From: Zingiber officinale
Lineage: Eukaryota > Streptophyta > Magnoliopsida > Zingiberales > Zingiberaceae
Length of the DNA stretch: 64,000 bases
Direction: 5' to 3'
Assembly: GCF_018446385.1 (NCBI RefSeq)
Contig: NC_056002.1
Span: 29,870,636 to 29,934,635 of the forward strand
The notes under the pieces are model-generated. The model made no database searches, was not told the DNA's origin, and saw only the letters and a program-made list of their open reading frames with translations. Made by a program: the position numbers and the translations under genes. Shown here in pieces: positions 43,120 through 54,734 of the stretch. Within the stretch, counting starts at the first letter, position 1, and each line of letters starts with the position of its first letter.

Positions 43120-45462
43120 ATTTGACAATACCTTTAAGTTAGGCTAATCCTATAACCATAATTCTTCATGCCAATATATGAATGAGGGTTCCCTTCATTC
43201 TCCCCCTTTCCTAGAGGGCAAACTCCCTCTTAAGGTAATGAAGGTCTAACTTAACCCACACATTCTCCTCCTATTGGTACACATCAAAAACTCTTCCCCT
43301 GAAGAGTTACCCAACGTTGTTCACAACTTCCCTCATTGGACACAACACTACAATGAAGGTCTCATACCCTTCACTGTATTCAACGCTCACCCTTGAGCAT
43401 TAACCAATCCAACAATGAAGGTTTCATACCTTTCACTGTATTAAATGCTCATCCTGGAGCATTATTCCACGTTATGATGCTCATCCTAGAGCATCCATAA
43501 CCCCACAATGAAGATATCCACTCTCCATTATTTTTCAACGCTCAACCTTGAACATTATTTTTCTAAATGAAGGTTTAACCACCTTCAATGGTTTTAGAAA
43601 ATAAGTTCCATTTCCTTAAAGAGTGACTCCTCTAAAGACATGCTTCAACCTTCTGTCATTGCACCAACAATGACTTGGAATCCTCAAATATTTAGGAAAC
43701 TCAAATTTAGAAGTTTTGAGGGTCAAAAATTCTAAATTGGAACCAAATCTCAACCTAAATCTCTACTTAGTCTCCCTTAACCAATCTAATCTTGTTTTCA
43801 TCATGAAAACTCCCCCTAAATGTATACAAGTGGGTTTCAAGGGGTTAGGAATGGTTGTATAGACTAAAAATGATTTAAAATGCTGAAATTAAGCTTTTCA
43901 AGCCAAAATTAGCATTCCCAATCGATTGGAGTTGGGTCTCAATCGATTGAACTTGATTCAATCGATCCATGGATCGATTCAAGCAGTGTGGATCGATCCT
44001 GCGAGCTTTTGCTCGTGATAACAGTCTTCTCAATCGATCACCCGATCGATTGAGGTACTTCAATCGATCGGATGATCGATTAAAGCCCTGATTTCCTGAA
44101 GTTTGATTTCAGCGAAATTCAGAAACTCCCAAAAATTTTATAAAATTCTAAAAATCGTGAAAATTCATGTAGACATTACTTAGGGTATATACTATCAAGG
44201 AAAAATAATTTTCTATGAAAATATTTCCTATTTTCAAAGATTGACACAAACTTGAAATCTTGTAAAAACTTTAGTGTTTCTTTCAAGTTTGTGCCTAACT
44301 TTTCAATGATGATTATTATCAAAAGATAGTCTTCACTAAGGTTTTCCAAAGTGTATTTAAATCATTTTTAAAACCAATCTCCAACCATTTTCTTTGGGCT
44401 CACAGCACATGACTTGTACATTAGCTTTCCCAATGATTGGAAAACACATAACTATGTGTTTTGATGAACCTAAAACTCAAAAGAATGCACTAAATCAACA
44501 TCTTGAGTTTTGTTCATCATCCTAATATCTCACTTGTATCTAATGTGCACTAAAATACATACAAGTCACCTTATAGTTCTTTGTGAGATGTAAAGTTTGA
44601 TTTTGCCCTAAATTAGGAATCATGCATATCTATTTAGACATTTTGGATTATGAACATCCACCTAGAATGTCACTTGTTAGTAAATTTCATTTGTCCTTAA
44701 TTGAAAAGAATTAAAGATAATGCATGATGAGTTATGACATACATCAAAATAAATAATTTTCAAAAGAAAATTCGCCAGAACTACATGATGTATGAATGAC
44801 ATGCCATGGTATTTTTGTATTTTTCATAATGAAACGTGAATGCAACATATGATGTCGTGGCATATGAAGGGCAAACAATCATGGCAAATTAGCATAAATA
44901 AAATATACCTAAATTACCTATCTAAGTATCTTTAAATCTTAGCTAACTTAAAATTTTAAATCCTAGATTGCCCATGATTTCCCAAGAAGATGCCAAAATC
45001 CAACTTGGCATTTCTTTAACTCTTGATTAATTTGTGCCAATTAAAATTAAGCACACTCCTCAAATTTTGGTATAATTTACTCTTCCAAAAGAGTAATCAC
45101 TTTAAATTAAGGCTTAGATTTACCTTTAAATCCCCAATAAAATACCAAAATCTCAACTTGGTATTTCTTTACACTTGATTTCTTGTGGCAATCAAAATTA
45201 TATCAAATTTCTCAACCTATGGCACATTTTGCTCTTCTTCAGAGTAAATGAAAATCCACTTCATTTTCAAAGGTTAACAATAACCTTGAAAATGCTCTAC
45301 GAGTGTTAACTTTATCAAGGTTGGATTAACTATCCTTCTAATTATAGTTGACACTCTCTAACCCTCTAGGGTGTAGAGAATATGCTCCTAGAAACCCAAC
45401 ACCTATTGGTGCTCTTTGGATGTTCTAGGTACTCGCTAGGGATAACTTCCCTAGATACCTTT
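43120..45462 (-). other. Non-coding 3' internal region of element C
   Basis: AT-rich and collinear with 36268-38620 of B. It includes GATCGATT dyads at 43915-44095. No gene seen. Confidence 0.6.
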
Positions 45463-47110
45463 CTAATAACCCTTGTTAGGCTTCTTAGGAGCCTTGGTCA
45501 CCTTTTCTAGGTCAACTCTAGGGATTACTTCCCTTGTGACCTTCTTAGTGACTTTCTTAGACCTTTTAGAAGTCTTAGTCACATTTGTTGTTGTAAAGAT
45601 ACTCCTAGGGATAACTTCCCTTGTATCCTTGACTTGACCGCTAGACCTAGGGTTGGTTCCATAGGTATATAGAACCCTATGATAAGAAGGCACATTCTTC
45701 TTAGTTTTAGGTTTGTATCTCAAACCTCCTATGACCATTGGATGGTTTATGTGCTCCTAGACCTATTTTATGCTCTTTTTGCGCTTTTAGGATCTTTTCC
45801 ATCCTTTTTAGGGTTTTCAATTTTATCAAGCCTTGACTTCAAAACTTGATTTTCTTCTCATAAATCCCTAGATTTTGGTTTTTCATTGTGTCCTTGAGCA
45901 TTTTTATTTTTAGACTTATAACTAAAATCCTTAGAGTTCTTGTCTAAATTTTTATCTACCTTCCTAACCTTAGGTGTGGTAGTTTTAGCATGAAGAGCTA
46001 CATATTTTTCCTTAATGCTATCATGCTTTCTATTTTTATGGTAAATAGCATTAAAATGAAATAAATTAGAGCTAGCATGCTCTTTACCATTATTTAAAGG
46101 GGTAGGCTCAATAAATGATACCTTGAATTTTACCTTGGAAGCTCTCACTTGACTTGTGCTTCCTCCTTTAGCTTTGACCGCTTTCTTCCCATTTGGACAT
46201 TGGCTCCGATAATGTCTTTTTTGATTATACAAGAAGCACACAATGTACTCCTTGCTCTTCTTAGTTGTGGGGTCAGTCTCCTTAGGCTTCTCCTTGCCTT
46301 TTGATGCCACTTGACCATTCTTCTTGATCAATTTAGGGTACTTACTCTTGTAGTGTCCATGTTCCTTACACTCAAAACATATAATATGATTTTTATTTTT
46401 AATTGAAATATTTTTACCTTCGCATGTAGGGATGACACTTGATCCTCCATTTGATGTCTCTTGATTTTTGGAGGATGCATCATCTTCTTCTCCATTTGAC
46501 CCGGATGTAGAAGCTTCTCATTCTTCTTGATCTGGTGTCAACGAGGTCGCTCCCCATCAATCCTAGAGGTGGAGGCTTCTTCATCTTTATCTTGTATATG
46601 GGACAAGAAGTATGTTCCCTCCTTGCCCTTTTTATTGCATTCCTTTGAAGATGAGGCTTCTTGGACTTCTTCTTTGGAAGTTGAGCATCTCTCAACTTCG
46701 GAGTCCTCTTGCTCTCGATCTTGATCCACTGAGTTGCCCTCTTTGGATTCTTCTTGATTTGGTACAGTGGAGGGGATCCCATGAATCTTTGCCAATTTGC
46801 TCCAAAGCTCCTTGGCATCCTTGAATTCTCCAACTTGAGCCAAAATATTGCTTGGCAACAAATTGACCATAGCTTGGTCACTTTGTCATTTGCCTCGCTC
46901 CTTTGAATTTGCTCTTGGCTCCACTTGCTTCTCTTGAGAGTTTTTTCCTTTGAATTTGTTGAGCTTCAAAACCTTCCATTAGAGCAAACTATTGCTCTAT
47001 CTCCATCATAAGAAAATTTTTGATCCTTGACCTCCAAAGATCGAAGCTTGTGGATACAAATGGTGGAGGCACCCTCGTGTCGAATCTAAATCCATCTCCG
47101 AATTTTATTT
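45463..47110 (-). pseudogene. Broken gag of element C
   Basis: Homologous over its length to the gag of B. The main pieces are 46538-46870 (LLPSNILAQVGEFKDAKELW and the Glu/Ser-rich linker), 45858-46331 and 45463-45738 (Lys-rich C-terminus), in different frames, so at least two frameshifts exist. Visible point damage: the start codon is ATA (near 47106), the Trp after EIEQ is a stop, the last Cys of knuckle 1 is Tyr (CFECKEHGHYKSKY), and in knuckle 2 the second Cys is Tyr with a nearby Gly to Arg (CFLYNQKRHYRSQC). All five are G-to-A changes on the coding strand. No functional gag expected. Confidence 0.8.
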
Positions 47111-47216
47111 GAAGTTGAGCTTGATGAAATCTTTGACTTGAAGAATTTTGCTCCAACTTCTTCACCCTCTAGCCTTGTTACCCCTTTCGACGATGATTCC
47201 GATTAAGAACGACCTC

Positions 47217-47228
47217 GCTCTGATATCA
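47217..47228 (-). promoter_or_regulatory. Primer-binding site of element C
   Basis: Minus strand TGATATCAGAGC, the initiator tRNA-Met site with G changed to A at position 3, two bases from the 5' LTR. Confidence 0.75.
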
Positions 47229-47230
47229 CT

Positions 47231-48734
47231 TGTTAGTGTCGAAATGTAGCTAGAGGGGGGGGGGGGTGAATAGCTCATCGTTGCTTGCTTCTTGGTGATG
47301 ATATGCAGCGGAAAGAACAAGAAACAAACTCTCCACTATGAAAACACTCCTTTACGGTAACTACCGAAGGCGAAAAAGCCTTACAACACTCTCAGTACAA
47401 GAAGAAAGAAACGAAAGCAAATACAAGTAAGATCTTACAAGATTTACAACATAAAACCCTAACCCTAGCTTCTTCTTCTTGTGTTGAATGTCTCTTGATC
47501 TTGGAAGGACAACAACCCTTACTCCAAGAATGCTTCAAGAACTGGCGTGAGTCTCTATGGAGAAGTCGCTTAGAATCACGTGGAGAGGAATGGAAGAGCT
47601 GCTCAGGAAATCGCTCGCCAACTGCTCTAACCTGCGCCAACGGTCGGATCCCAATCGATTGAATGACTCTCAATCAATTAGAGAGGCTTTGGATCGATAG
47701 ATTGATCGATCCAGAGTGTCTCTCTACTCTCTAAAAATCAATTGCCCAATCGATTTAAAGCTTCTTGCGATTTTCCAGCCTCCCAATCGATCACCTGATC
47801 GATTGGAGGCTCCCAATCGATCGGGCGATCGATTGGGAGGGCTTCTGTGCAACGACGTCACTCCCCCAATCGATCCACCAATCGATTGGGAGGAGTTTTT
47901 GTCGCGACCACAGTCTAATCAATCAACCGATCGATTGGACATGATTCAATCGATCGGTTGATCGATTGATCCAAACCTGATTTGCTCTAATCAAGTCCCA
48001 AGCCCCTAAAACCAACATCCAGTCAACCATGACCTGTTGGGACATCACGCCTAGCATCCGATCACCCTCGACCTGCTAGGACTTTCTCACCAAGTGTCCG
48101 GTCAATCTCTTTGACCCACTTGGACTTTTCTCCTCGTGCCAAGTATCCGGTCAATCCTTTGACCTACTTGGACTTCTGAATACCAGGTGTCCGGTCAAGC
48201 TTGACCCACCTGGATTTTTACATGCCTGGCTTCACTCACCAGGACCTTCACCTAACTTCACTCACTAGGATTTTCATACTGCCTAGCTTCACTCACTAAG
48301 TCTTTCACCTAGCTTCACTCACCAAGATTTCCCAACTGTCTGGCTTCACTCACAAGGACTTCTCCTATGCCTAGCTTCACTCACTAGGTCTTTCACCTGG
48401 CTTCACTCACCAAGATTTTCCTTCTGCCTAGCTTCACTCACTAGGTCTTTCACCTGACTTCAATCATCAGGATTTCCCAACTGTCTGGCTTCACTCACCA
48501 GGACTTCCCAGTCAAGTATCCAGTTAGTCTTAACCTACTTGACTCTTTCTTCACATCTAACTGGTCAACCTTGACCAGAGGAGAATTATAGCAACAATTT
48601 CCCCAAATGAACGATTGCACCTGTAATCTCCATGTATTGTCAAATATCGAAACCCAAACATCAAGACTCAAGCTTGAGCCATTTCAAGCTTAGTCAACCA
48701 GGTCAACCTTGACCTAGGGAATATTGCACCAACA
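47231..48734 (-). repeat. 5' LTR of element C
   Basis: 1504 bp, same repeat blocks as 41588-43102 (CAATCGATCGGGCGATCG dyads near 47780-47960, TTCACTCACCAGGA repeats 48230-48510). Ends GCACCAACA next to target duplication GATGT. Confidence 0.82.
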
Positions 48735-51244
48735 GATGTGATGTTTGGCGATTTAAATTCGACGGTCTGATCTATGCATGGGTTTCTGTGACCTAGATTG
48801 GACGGTTTCTGTCAGTTGGCCCCGAGTCTTATAATCTCATGCGCGTCACCACTTCTTCCTTCGCATCTTCATCTTTGAGCTCTTCGGCACTAACTCCTCC
48901 GTGCTCCGGCGACATTCCTCCCTTACTGCTCCTCCGATGACCTTCTTTCCAGTAAGCTTCCTTCCCATCGCCCCTTGCTTTCTTGTCTTCTGGCCATTGT
49001 ACTTCCTCATCTTTGAGTTTTTCGGCGTCTCTTAGTGTTCCAGCGATTATTCTGCCAGTAGGCTTTTTTTTCTTCGCATCTCTTAACCCTTCCTTATTTT
49101 TGCAATGGCGAGTTCCTTACAGCCTCCCGCCGGGATCACTGGGATCTGGTACACCTCTACTGAGTCTCGATTTGACACCGACGATGCTGAGAGTTTGACA
49201 ACCGAATTCGAGTTTCCTCCTGATTATCAAGTCTTTCTTCCCTCTCCTTCTGATCGGTCAAATTCTTCGTCATCCGGCTGTCTCACCTTCTTTAGAGATC
49301 AATTTACCATCGGTCTGTGGTTTCCCATTCATTCCTTTTTTCCCCGCCGTTTGTAAATACTTTAGCATCTCCCTTCACCAATTAGTGCCGAACTCCTTTC
49401 GGCTGCTGTGCGGGGTACTGATCCTGTTCTTCCTGCACGACATTCCTCTCACCCCGGGAACTTCCACTATTTTTATTATCCGAAATTGTTCGAACCGGGG
49501 ACTTTCCTTTTCCAAGCTCGAGTGGGCTTGGTTTTTCTTCGACAATATGTCGACCTCCAACAAACATTGGAGGGAATATTTCTTTTTTGTATGCCTTCCC
49601 GAGTGGCCAGACTTTCTGACCCACTGGCAGCTTGAAGTGGCGAATCAGACTCCCTTGAAATAGTACAAGAGCCGATCGAACTACCTCAACACAGCTTCCA
49701 TGTTGGTCAGTCAGAAGTGCGACATCCACAAGTTGCTATTGGAGGGTGTCCTCTATATCTTCAGCTTGAGTCTAATTCGCACACGCCTTCCGTTCAGCCT
49801 AGGTATGCGACTTCTGCACTCTTTCCTTTGATTCTAACTGATTTTTCTTTCTCCTTTGCAGCCAAAGTCATGCTTCGCGCTCATCTGGCTGGCAAGGCTA
49901 AACTTACGAACGTCGCGATCAATGCGGCTACTACAGAGGAGTTGGAGAGCCGTGGCCTGCAACCGGTCGACTCACAAGAAGAGCTGCAAGATGAGAGCGA
50001 AGCGGCTCCCGTCTTGGTAAGTGGTGGCATGACTAGTGGCTCACACCCTCCTTCCGAATGGCTTCCGGTCGTTCAAGTTGAGGGAGCTTCAGGCTTAGCC
50101 TCTTCAGCCGAGCCACTGATCAGGCGCAAGAGGCGCTGAGCAAGTTGAAACGTCGACCTCTGCTCCCGTCCAAGAGTTCGCTGCTCTTGAGTCATCAGAT
50201 CGGACGCTATCCTTATCCGGCCTGCCTAAAGAAACTGTCTGCGCGCCGCCAGTGACCTTCATGCCACAAAATTGAAGGCCAAGAAGTTTAGCATCCGTTT
50301 GGCGTCTTCGTCTCGGCCGCTTGGGCGAACAACCTTTGACCAATCAGCCTCGAGCGGCCAGCGCCATATAACGACGGTGTTGCATCTGCTGACCGAGGAG
50401 TGGTGCGAGTCTAGTGCTGAATCCCGAGCTCTCGAGTACCAAATAATTATCCAAGGGCCGCTTGCCCAAATATGGGATGATGCCCGGGCTTGTGCAGCGA
50501 TGATGCCTCCGGGGGCGCTCGCGGACAACCACACCCAGATGTCTACTGGGGTAAGTTTTACATTTTCATAGTTTATTTCCGATCGACGCTTATATTCTTT
50601 TTGTTGCTTGTAGTATTGGGTGAAGAGACTGGTTATGTGCCAAAGGCTCGTATTTTTGGAGGAGGAAGTGAAGAAGATGAAGGCTTCGAGCGGCCAATCC
50701 TCCGCCTCTCAAAAGCAGATGAACGCCGAGATGGCAAAACTGCGAGCCGATCTAGAGAAGAGCACTAAACTGCTCGAGGCCGAATGGGAAAAAAGTGCAG
50801 GGCAGGCCACTCTACTGGCTCGGCTCAATAAGCAAGTCACCACCTTCGACGCTAAGATCGAATCAGCTAATACGAGGAAACTCCAAGCCATTGAAGACCT
50901 TGATCTGAAGAATAAAGAGGCCCAGGCTCTTTCCACGAAACTCAAGGAAACTGAGGATTTTCTAGTTGCCGAGTGGAACAACCGGTCGGCCAAAGAAGTT
51001 ACCCTTCGTAGCCAACTCGCCGCCAAAGATACTGCGCTGGCCACCGCGAAGGACAAGCTAGAGGCCTCCTGAGCGACTTTAAAGACTTATCAAGATGTCG
51101 AGGCTGGCTGGTTCGAGATTATGAAGAAGAACTACATCCGCACGGACGATTTCAACGACAAAGTTGCCGACCGAGCACTCCGCCTGTTCGACCTTGCGAT
51201 CGACGAGACGATCGACCAGCTCAGAGAGGGTGGCTACCTATCTG
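48735..51244 (+). mobile_element. Right fragment of gypsy-type element D (coding part)
   Basis: Begins with the second GATGT and holds a multi-exon-like gene remnant (49105-51072 and onward). Ends at about 51244, where CACTA transposase sequence on the other strand begins. D is the oldest layer of this block, cut by A (at 32478/41160) and by C (at 41587/48735). No LTR of D can be defined. Confidence 0.55.
49105..51072 (+). pseudogene. Transposase_28 ('putative gypsy type transposon') protein remnant of D
   Basis: Starts at ATG 49105 (MASSLQPPAGITGIWYTST). The conserved block FPIHSFF, LVPNSFRLLCGVLILF, then LPEWPDFLTHWQL (49300-49640) matches the plant family Pfam PF04195. The frame shifts near 49343 at a CCCC run, and TAG at 49661-49663 breaks it again. 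Intron-like gaps with GT/AG ends are visible at 49803-49861 and 50550-50613. The part 49862-50139 (MLRAHLAGKAKLTNVAINAA) is a usual continuation. The 150-residue segment 50620-51072 is a strong coiled coil of Glu/Lys/Ala heptads (LRADLEKSTKLLEAEWEKSA). The family is a gag-like or accessory protein of gypsy-type elements with unclear role. Non-functional. Confidence 0.6.
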
Positions 51245-51910
51245 TAAAAATCAGGAGGCAAAATATGATCACGTGGCAATGAGTCATCAAAAGCTTGAAC
51301 AAAAATATTAAAGCAATCTTGCGACACATTATGATTTGCCTTTATATTTAATAATCTTGCGATGAGAGATAATTTAGTTTAATTGTCACAACCGACCCAT
51401 AATGGTTCATCTGCAACACTCAACATGTCTTAAAATTTGCAATATGTTTCATCCACACTTAGTACTTCTAACTCCTCCAACGATGATGTATAAGTAGTAA
51501 ACAATTGTTCAACTGTTGGAGGTAAACTAGAACTTTTACCAAATGTTTCGGGAATGAAATTTTGACCTCTTGCATCAATTACCATCCTATGATATGGATT
51601 TAATTGTTCATAATAACTCTAATCCCCCTAAAAGAGACTTGGATATTCTGTCCATAATCCTTATCAGATATGAACGATTCACCATGACATGTCCAATTAT
51701 AGTAATTCGGGGTAAAACCAAATCTACAAAGATGTTCTTCAACTTTATCGGAGGCTAAAAATTTACCTTTGTGACATTTTCTATACGGACACCTTATCTT
51801 ATTGTCATCCATATACTTAACTTGAGTAGATGCAAAATTCAAAAATTGCCTCAAGCAGTGATAAACTCATCAGTTAAACCTCGACGATCAAGCAAATTCT
51901 TGTTATACAT
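51245..51910 (-). pseudogene. CACTA (En/Spm) transposase remnant
   Basis: On the minus strand, 51910-51600 gives the transposase-associated N-terminal domain (MYNKNLLDRRGLTDEF, then after a frameshift FASTQVKYMDDNKIRCPYRK, VEEHLCRFGFTPNYYNWTCHGE; Pfam PF13963-like with its Cys pair). 51600-51245 continues with TNP2-type transposase (SVADEPLWVGCDN, LSLIARLLNIKANHNVSQDC, LPRDHILPPDFY), with two in-frame stops. The catalytic C-terminal part is absent because element D sequence starts at 51244. Encodes a truncated, inactive cut-and-paste transposase. Confidence 0.75.
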
Positions 51911-52329
51911 TCAACTTTTTTCATTCTACATTTTACCTGTATTTATTTATTTAAATAGTATTAAAAACTAATACACATAAATCTTATCATCAAAGACAAA
52001 GTAACAAAGAACACTTTATCAAAATGAAGAAACACACACATATATAAAATATTAGTATGATAAAATTTAGAAATGAACACATATCAACATAAGGATATAC
52101 AGGGAAGATCAACAAGAACTCTTACTAAAATATTGGATTTATTACAATTAATCAGAACGTACCGTACGATAATAAATCACAAATACGAGTGCCTCTAACT
52201 ACACCGAGCTAGATCTGCATAAACAACATTACAAATTTAGATAATACCTTACGATAATAAATCAAAAATTAAATTAGGGAATATAAACCCATAGCAGACA
52301 TCTACAACTGCGGCCACCGGGGGTAGCAG

Positions 52330-52640
52330 TTGCCACCGAGGGCAGCCGCAACCACCGAGGGCATGCTGCAAACGGCCATCGGGACCAGTCGCAGCTAGGC
52401 CCGACCACTTGGCTAGGGCCAGGCATGGCCATGCGCGGCCAGGACCTGCCACACACGGCCAGGGCCTGCCACGCGCCGCCAGGGCCTGCCACACACGGTC
52501 AGGGCCTGCCAAGCGCAACCAGCTGCGGCGATGTGCGGCGACACTTGGCCATGCATGGCCAGGCGAGCCCACGCGCGACCAGACGAGGCCACGCACGGCT
52601 CCGCGCGGCCAAACGAGGCCACATGCGAGCTGCCACAAGC
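52330..52640. repeat. GC-rich minisatellite in the CACTA element
   Basis: Irregular tandem copies of ACGGCCAGGGCCTGCCACAC and ATGCGCGGCCAGGC-like units of about 20-24 bp. It produces overlapping frames on both strands (Arg/Ala/His-rich and Trp/Ala/Gly-rich) that are not proposed as genes. Confidence 0.75.
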
Positions 52641-52839
52641 TGAGAGGGGAGAGGGGAGAGAAGTACCAAGACACTACGTCACCGCTGGAGAGTCCTGTGG
52701 CTACCGTCAGAGATCACTATCGTTGCCGAGAGAAGAAGTTGCGAGTGGTAACGAAAATCTAGATGTGGCAAATGAAAGATAGCATTTTGCAAAGGATAAA
52801 ATAGATTTGGATTTGAGATCTAGTTTTAGGGATTTTTTT

Positions 52840-54725
52840 GCAATAGATCCTAGATTTGTCGCTAAATTTGGGATGAATCCTGGATTCATCCCTAAATCTG
52901 CGACGAATACAGTATTCGTCCCCAAATCTGGGACGAATCCAGGATTCATCCCAGATTCTAAAAAATAAGAAAGTTTAAAGAAATTAATCGAAATCCTTGA
53001 ATATAGACCTAGAGATGTCAGAATTTCATGAAACAAGTTTCTTTGAGTTCCTAATTTTTTGTTGATCATAAATATGTCCTCATCCATAATTTTAACCTAA
53101 CATATTGAGTGTGGTGATTTTTTAACATGAATATGACCTAATTCATGTTAAAAAAAATCATCACACTCAAAATATTAGGTTAAAATTATGGATGAGGGCA
53201 TTTTTATGATCAGGAGAATGATACGAACACATAGAAACTTGTTTCATGAAATTTCGATGTCTCTAAGTCCAAATTTAAACCTTCCTATTTTTTTTTCCTT
53301 TTTTTTTTTAAAAAAAAGTAATTCTGGGATCAATCCAGTATTCATCCTAGATTTGGAGACTAATCCCAGATCCATCCCAAAATTGGGGACGAATCCATGG
53401 ACTCATTCCAAAATTAAAAATTTTTTTAAAAAAGGAAAAAAATAATCAAAAGGCTTGAAAATGGAGCTAGAGACATCAAAATTTTATGAAACAAGTTTTT
53501 ATGTATTCATAGCAATTTCCTAATCGTAATAATGTCCTCAAAAATAATTTTGACCTAATATATTGAGTGTGATGATTTTTAACTTGAATTTAACTTAATT
53601 CGGGTTAAAAAATCACCACACTCAAAATATTAGGTTAAAATTATTTATGAGGGTATTTTTATGATCAGGAGAATAATACACATACATAGAAACTTATTTC
53701 ATGAAATTCTGATATCTCCAAGTCCATATTTAAGCCTTCCGATTTTTTTTCTTTTCTTTTTTAAATTTTCAATTCTAGGACGAATTCTGTATTCATCCCA
53801 GATTTGGGGACGAATCTTGGATTCATCCCAGAATTTGGGATGAATCTAGGATTCGTCCCTAAATCTGGGATGAATCCGTGGATTCATCCCAAAAATCTAG
53901 GATGAATTTTGGATTCGTCCCAGATTTGAAATTTTTTTTTAAAAAAAGAAAAAAATTTGGAAGACTTAAATATGGACCTAGAGACATTGAAATTTCATGA
54001 AACAAGTTTCTATGTGTTTGTATTGTTCTCCTGATCATAAAAATATCCTCATCCGTAATTTTGACCTAATATTTTGAGTGTGGTGATTTTTTAACCCGAA
54101 TTAGGTCAAATTCAGATTAAAAATTCCCAACACTCAATATATTACATTAAAAATTATAGATGGGAATATTTTTATGATCAGGAAAATGATACGAACATAT
54201 AAAAACTTATTTCATGAAATTCTGATATCTCTAGGTTCATATTTAAGTGTTCCTATTTTTTAACCTGAATTTGACTGAATTCGGGTTAAAAAATCACCAC
54301 ACTCAAAATATTAAGTTAAAATTATGGATGAGAATATTTTTACAATCAAGAGAATGATACAAGCATATAAAAACTTGTTTCATTAAATTTAGATGTCTCT
54401 AAGTCCATATTTAAGCCTTCCAAAGTTTTTTTTTCTTTTTTTTTTTAAATATTTTTAATTCTGTGACGAATTCTGGATTCGTCCCAGATTCGGGGACGAA
54501 TTCAGGATTTGTCCCAGATTTTTGGGGACGAATCCATGGATTCGTCCCAGATTCTGGTATGAATTTGGCAATGAAAATATATTTTATTGGGAATTTGAAA
54601 CGAAAATATTTTGTTGCAGATTTCGTTGCAAATTTGGGTCGATTTTTGTTTTTATCGCCAAAGTTGCTGCGATTTCGAGACAAAAAATATTCGTCCCAGA
54701 TTTTCGTCCCTAAATCATTATTTTT
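52840..54725. repeat. CACTA subterminal region: hairpin repeats of about 0.5 kb
   Basis: Three to four copies of a composite unit. One half is a run of GGGACGAATCC and GGATTCGTCCC dyads (52850-52960, 53325-53410, 53775-53935, 54465-54560). The other half is a long inverted repeat whose arms carry CATCCATAATTTTAACCTAA and its complement, with dyad centres near 53130, 53590 and 54090. Spacing is 460-500 bp. Confidence 0.75.
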
Positions 54726-54734
54726 TTTGTAATA

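Larger units (their letters stand above)
41588..48734 (-). mobile_element. Complete gag-only Sirevirus-like copia element C
   Basis: LTRs 41588-43102 and 47231-48734, target duplication GATGT at 41583-41587 and 48735-48739. On the minus strand the 5' LTR starts TGTTGGTGCAATATT and ends CGACACTAACA. A primer site with one change (47217-47228), a broken gag (45463-47110), collinear non-coding sequence and a polypurine tract (43103-43119) follow. No polymerase gene. The LTRs are similar but visibly diverged, and the copy is older and more damaged than B. Confidence 0.87.
51245..54734 (-). mobile_element. 5' half of a CACTA DNA transposon
   Basis: In minus orientation: a degenerate terminal sequence at about 54734 (ATTACAAAAAAAAT where CACTACAAAAAAA is expected), then 1.9 kb of subterminal repeats with GGGACGAATCC dyads (52840-54725), a GC-rich minisatellite (52330-52640) and transposase remnants (51910-51245). 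Order and content fit a CACTA 5' half. The other terminus is missing. Confidence 0.6.

Noticed and set aside
46480..46881. 133-codon minus-strand frame over the C gag
   Set aside because: Shifted frame; the frame matching B gag is 46538-46870.
52249..52782. Arg/Ala/Trp-rich frames on both strands
   Set aside because: Products of the GC-rich minisatellite; several frames are open at once.
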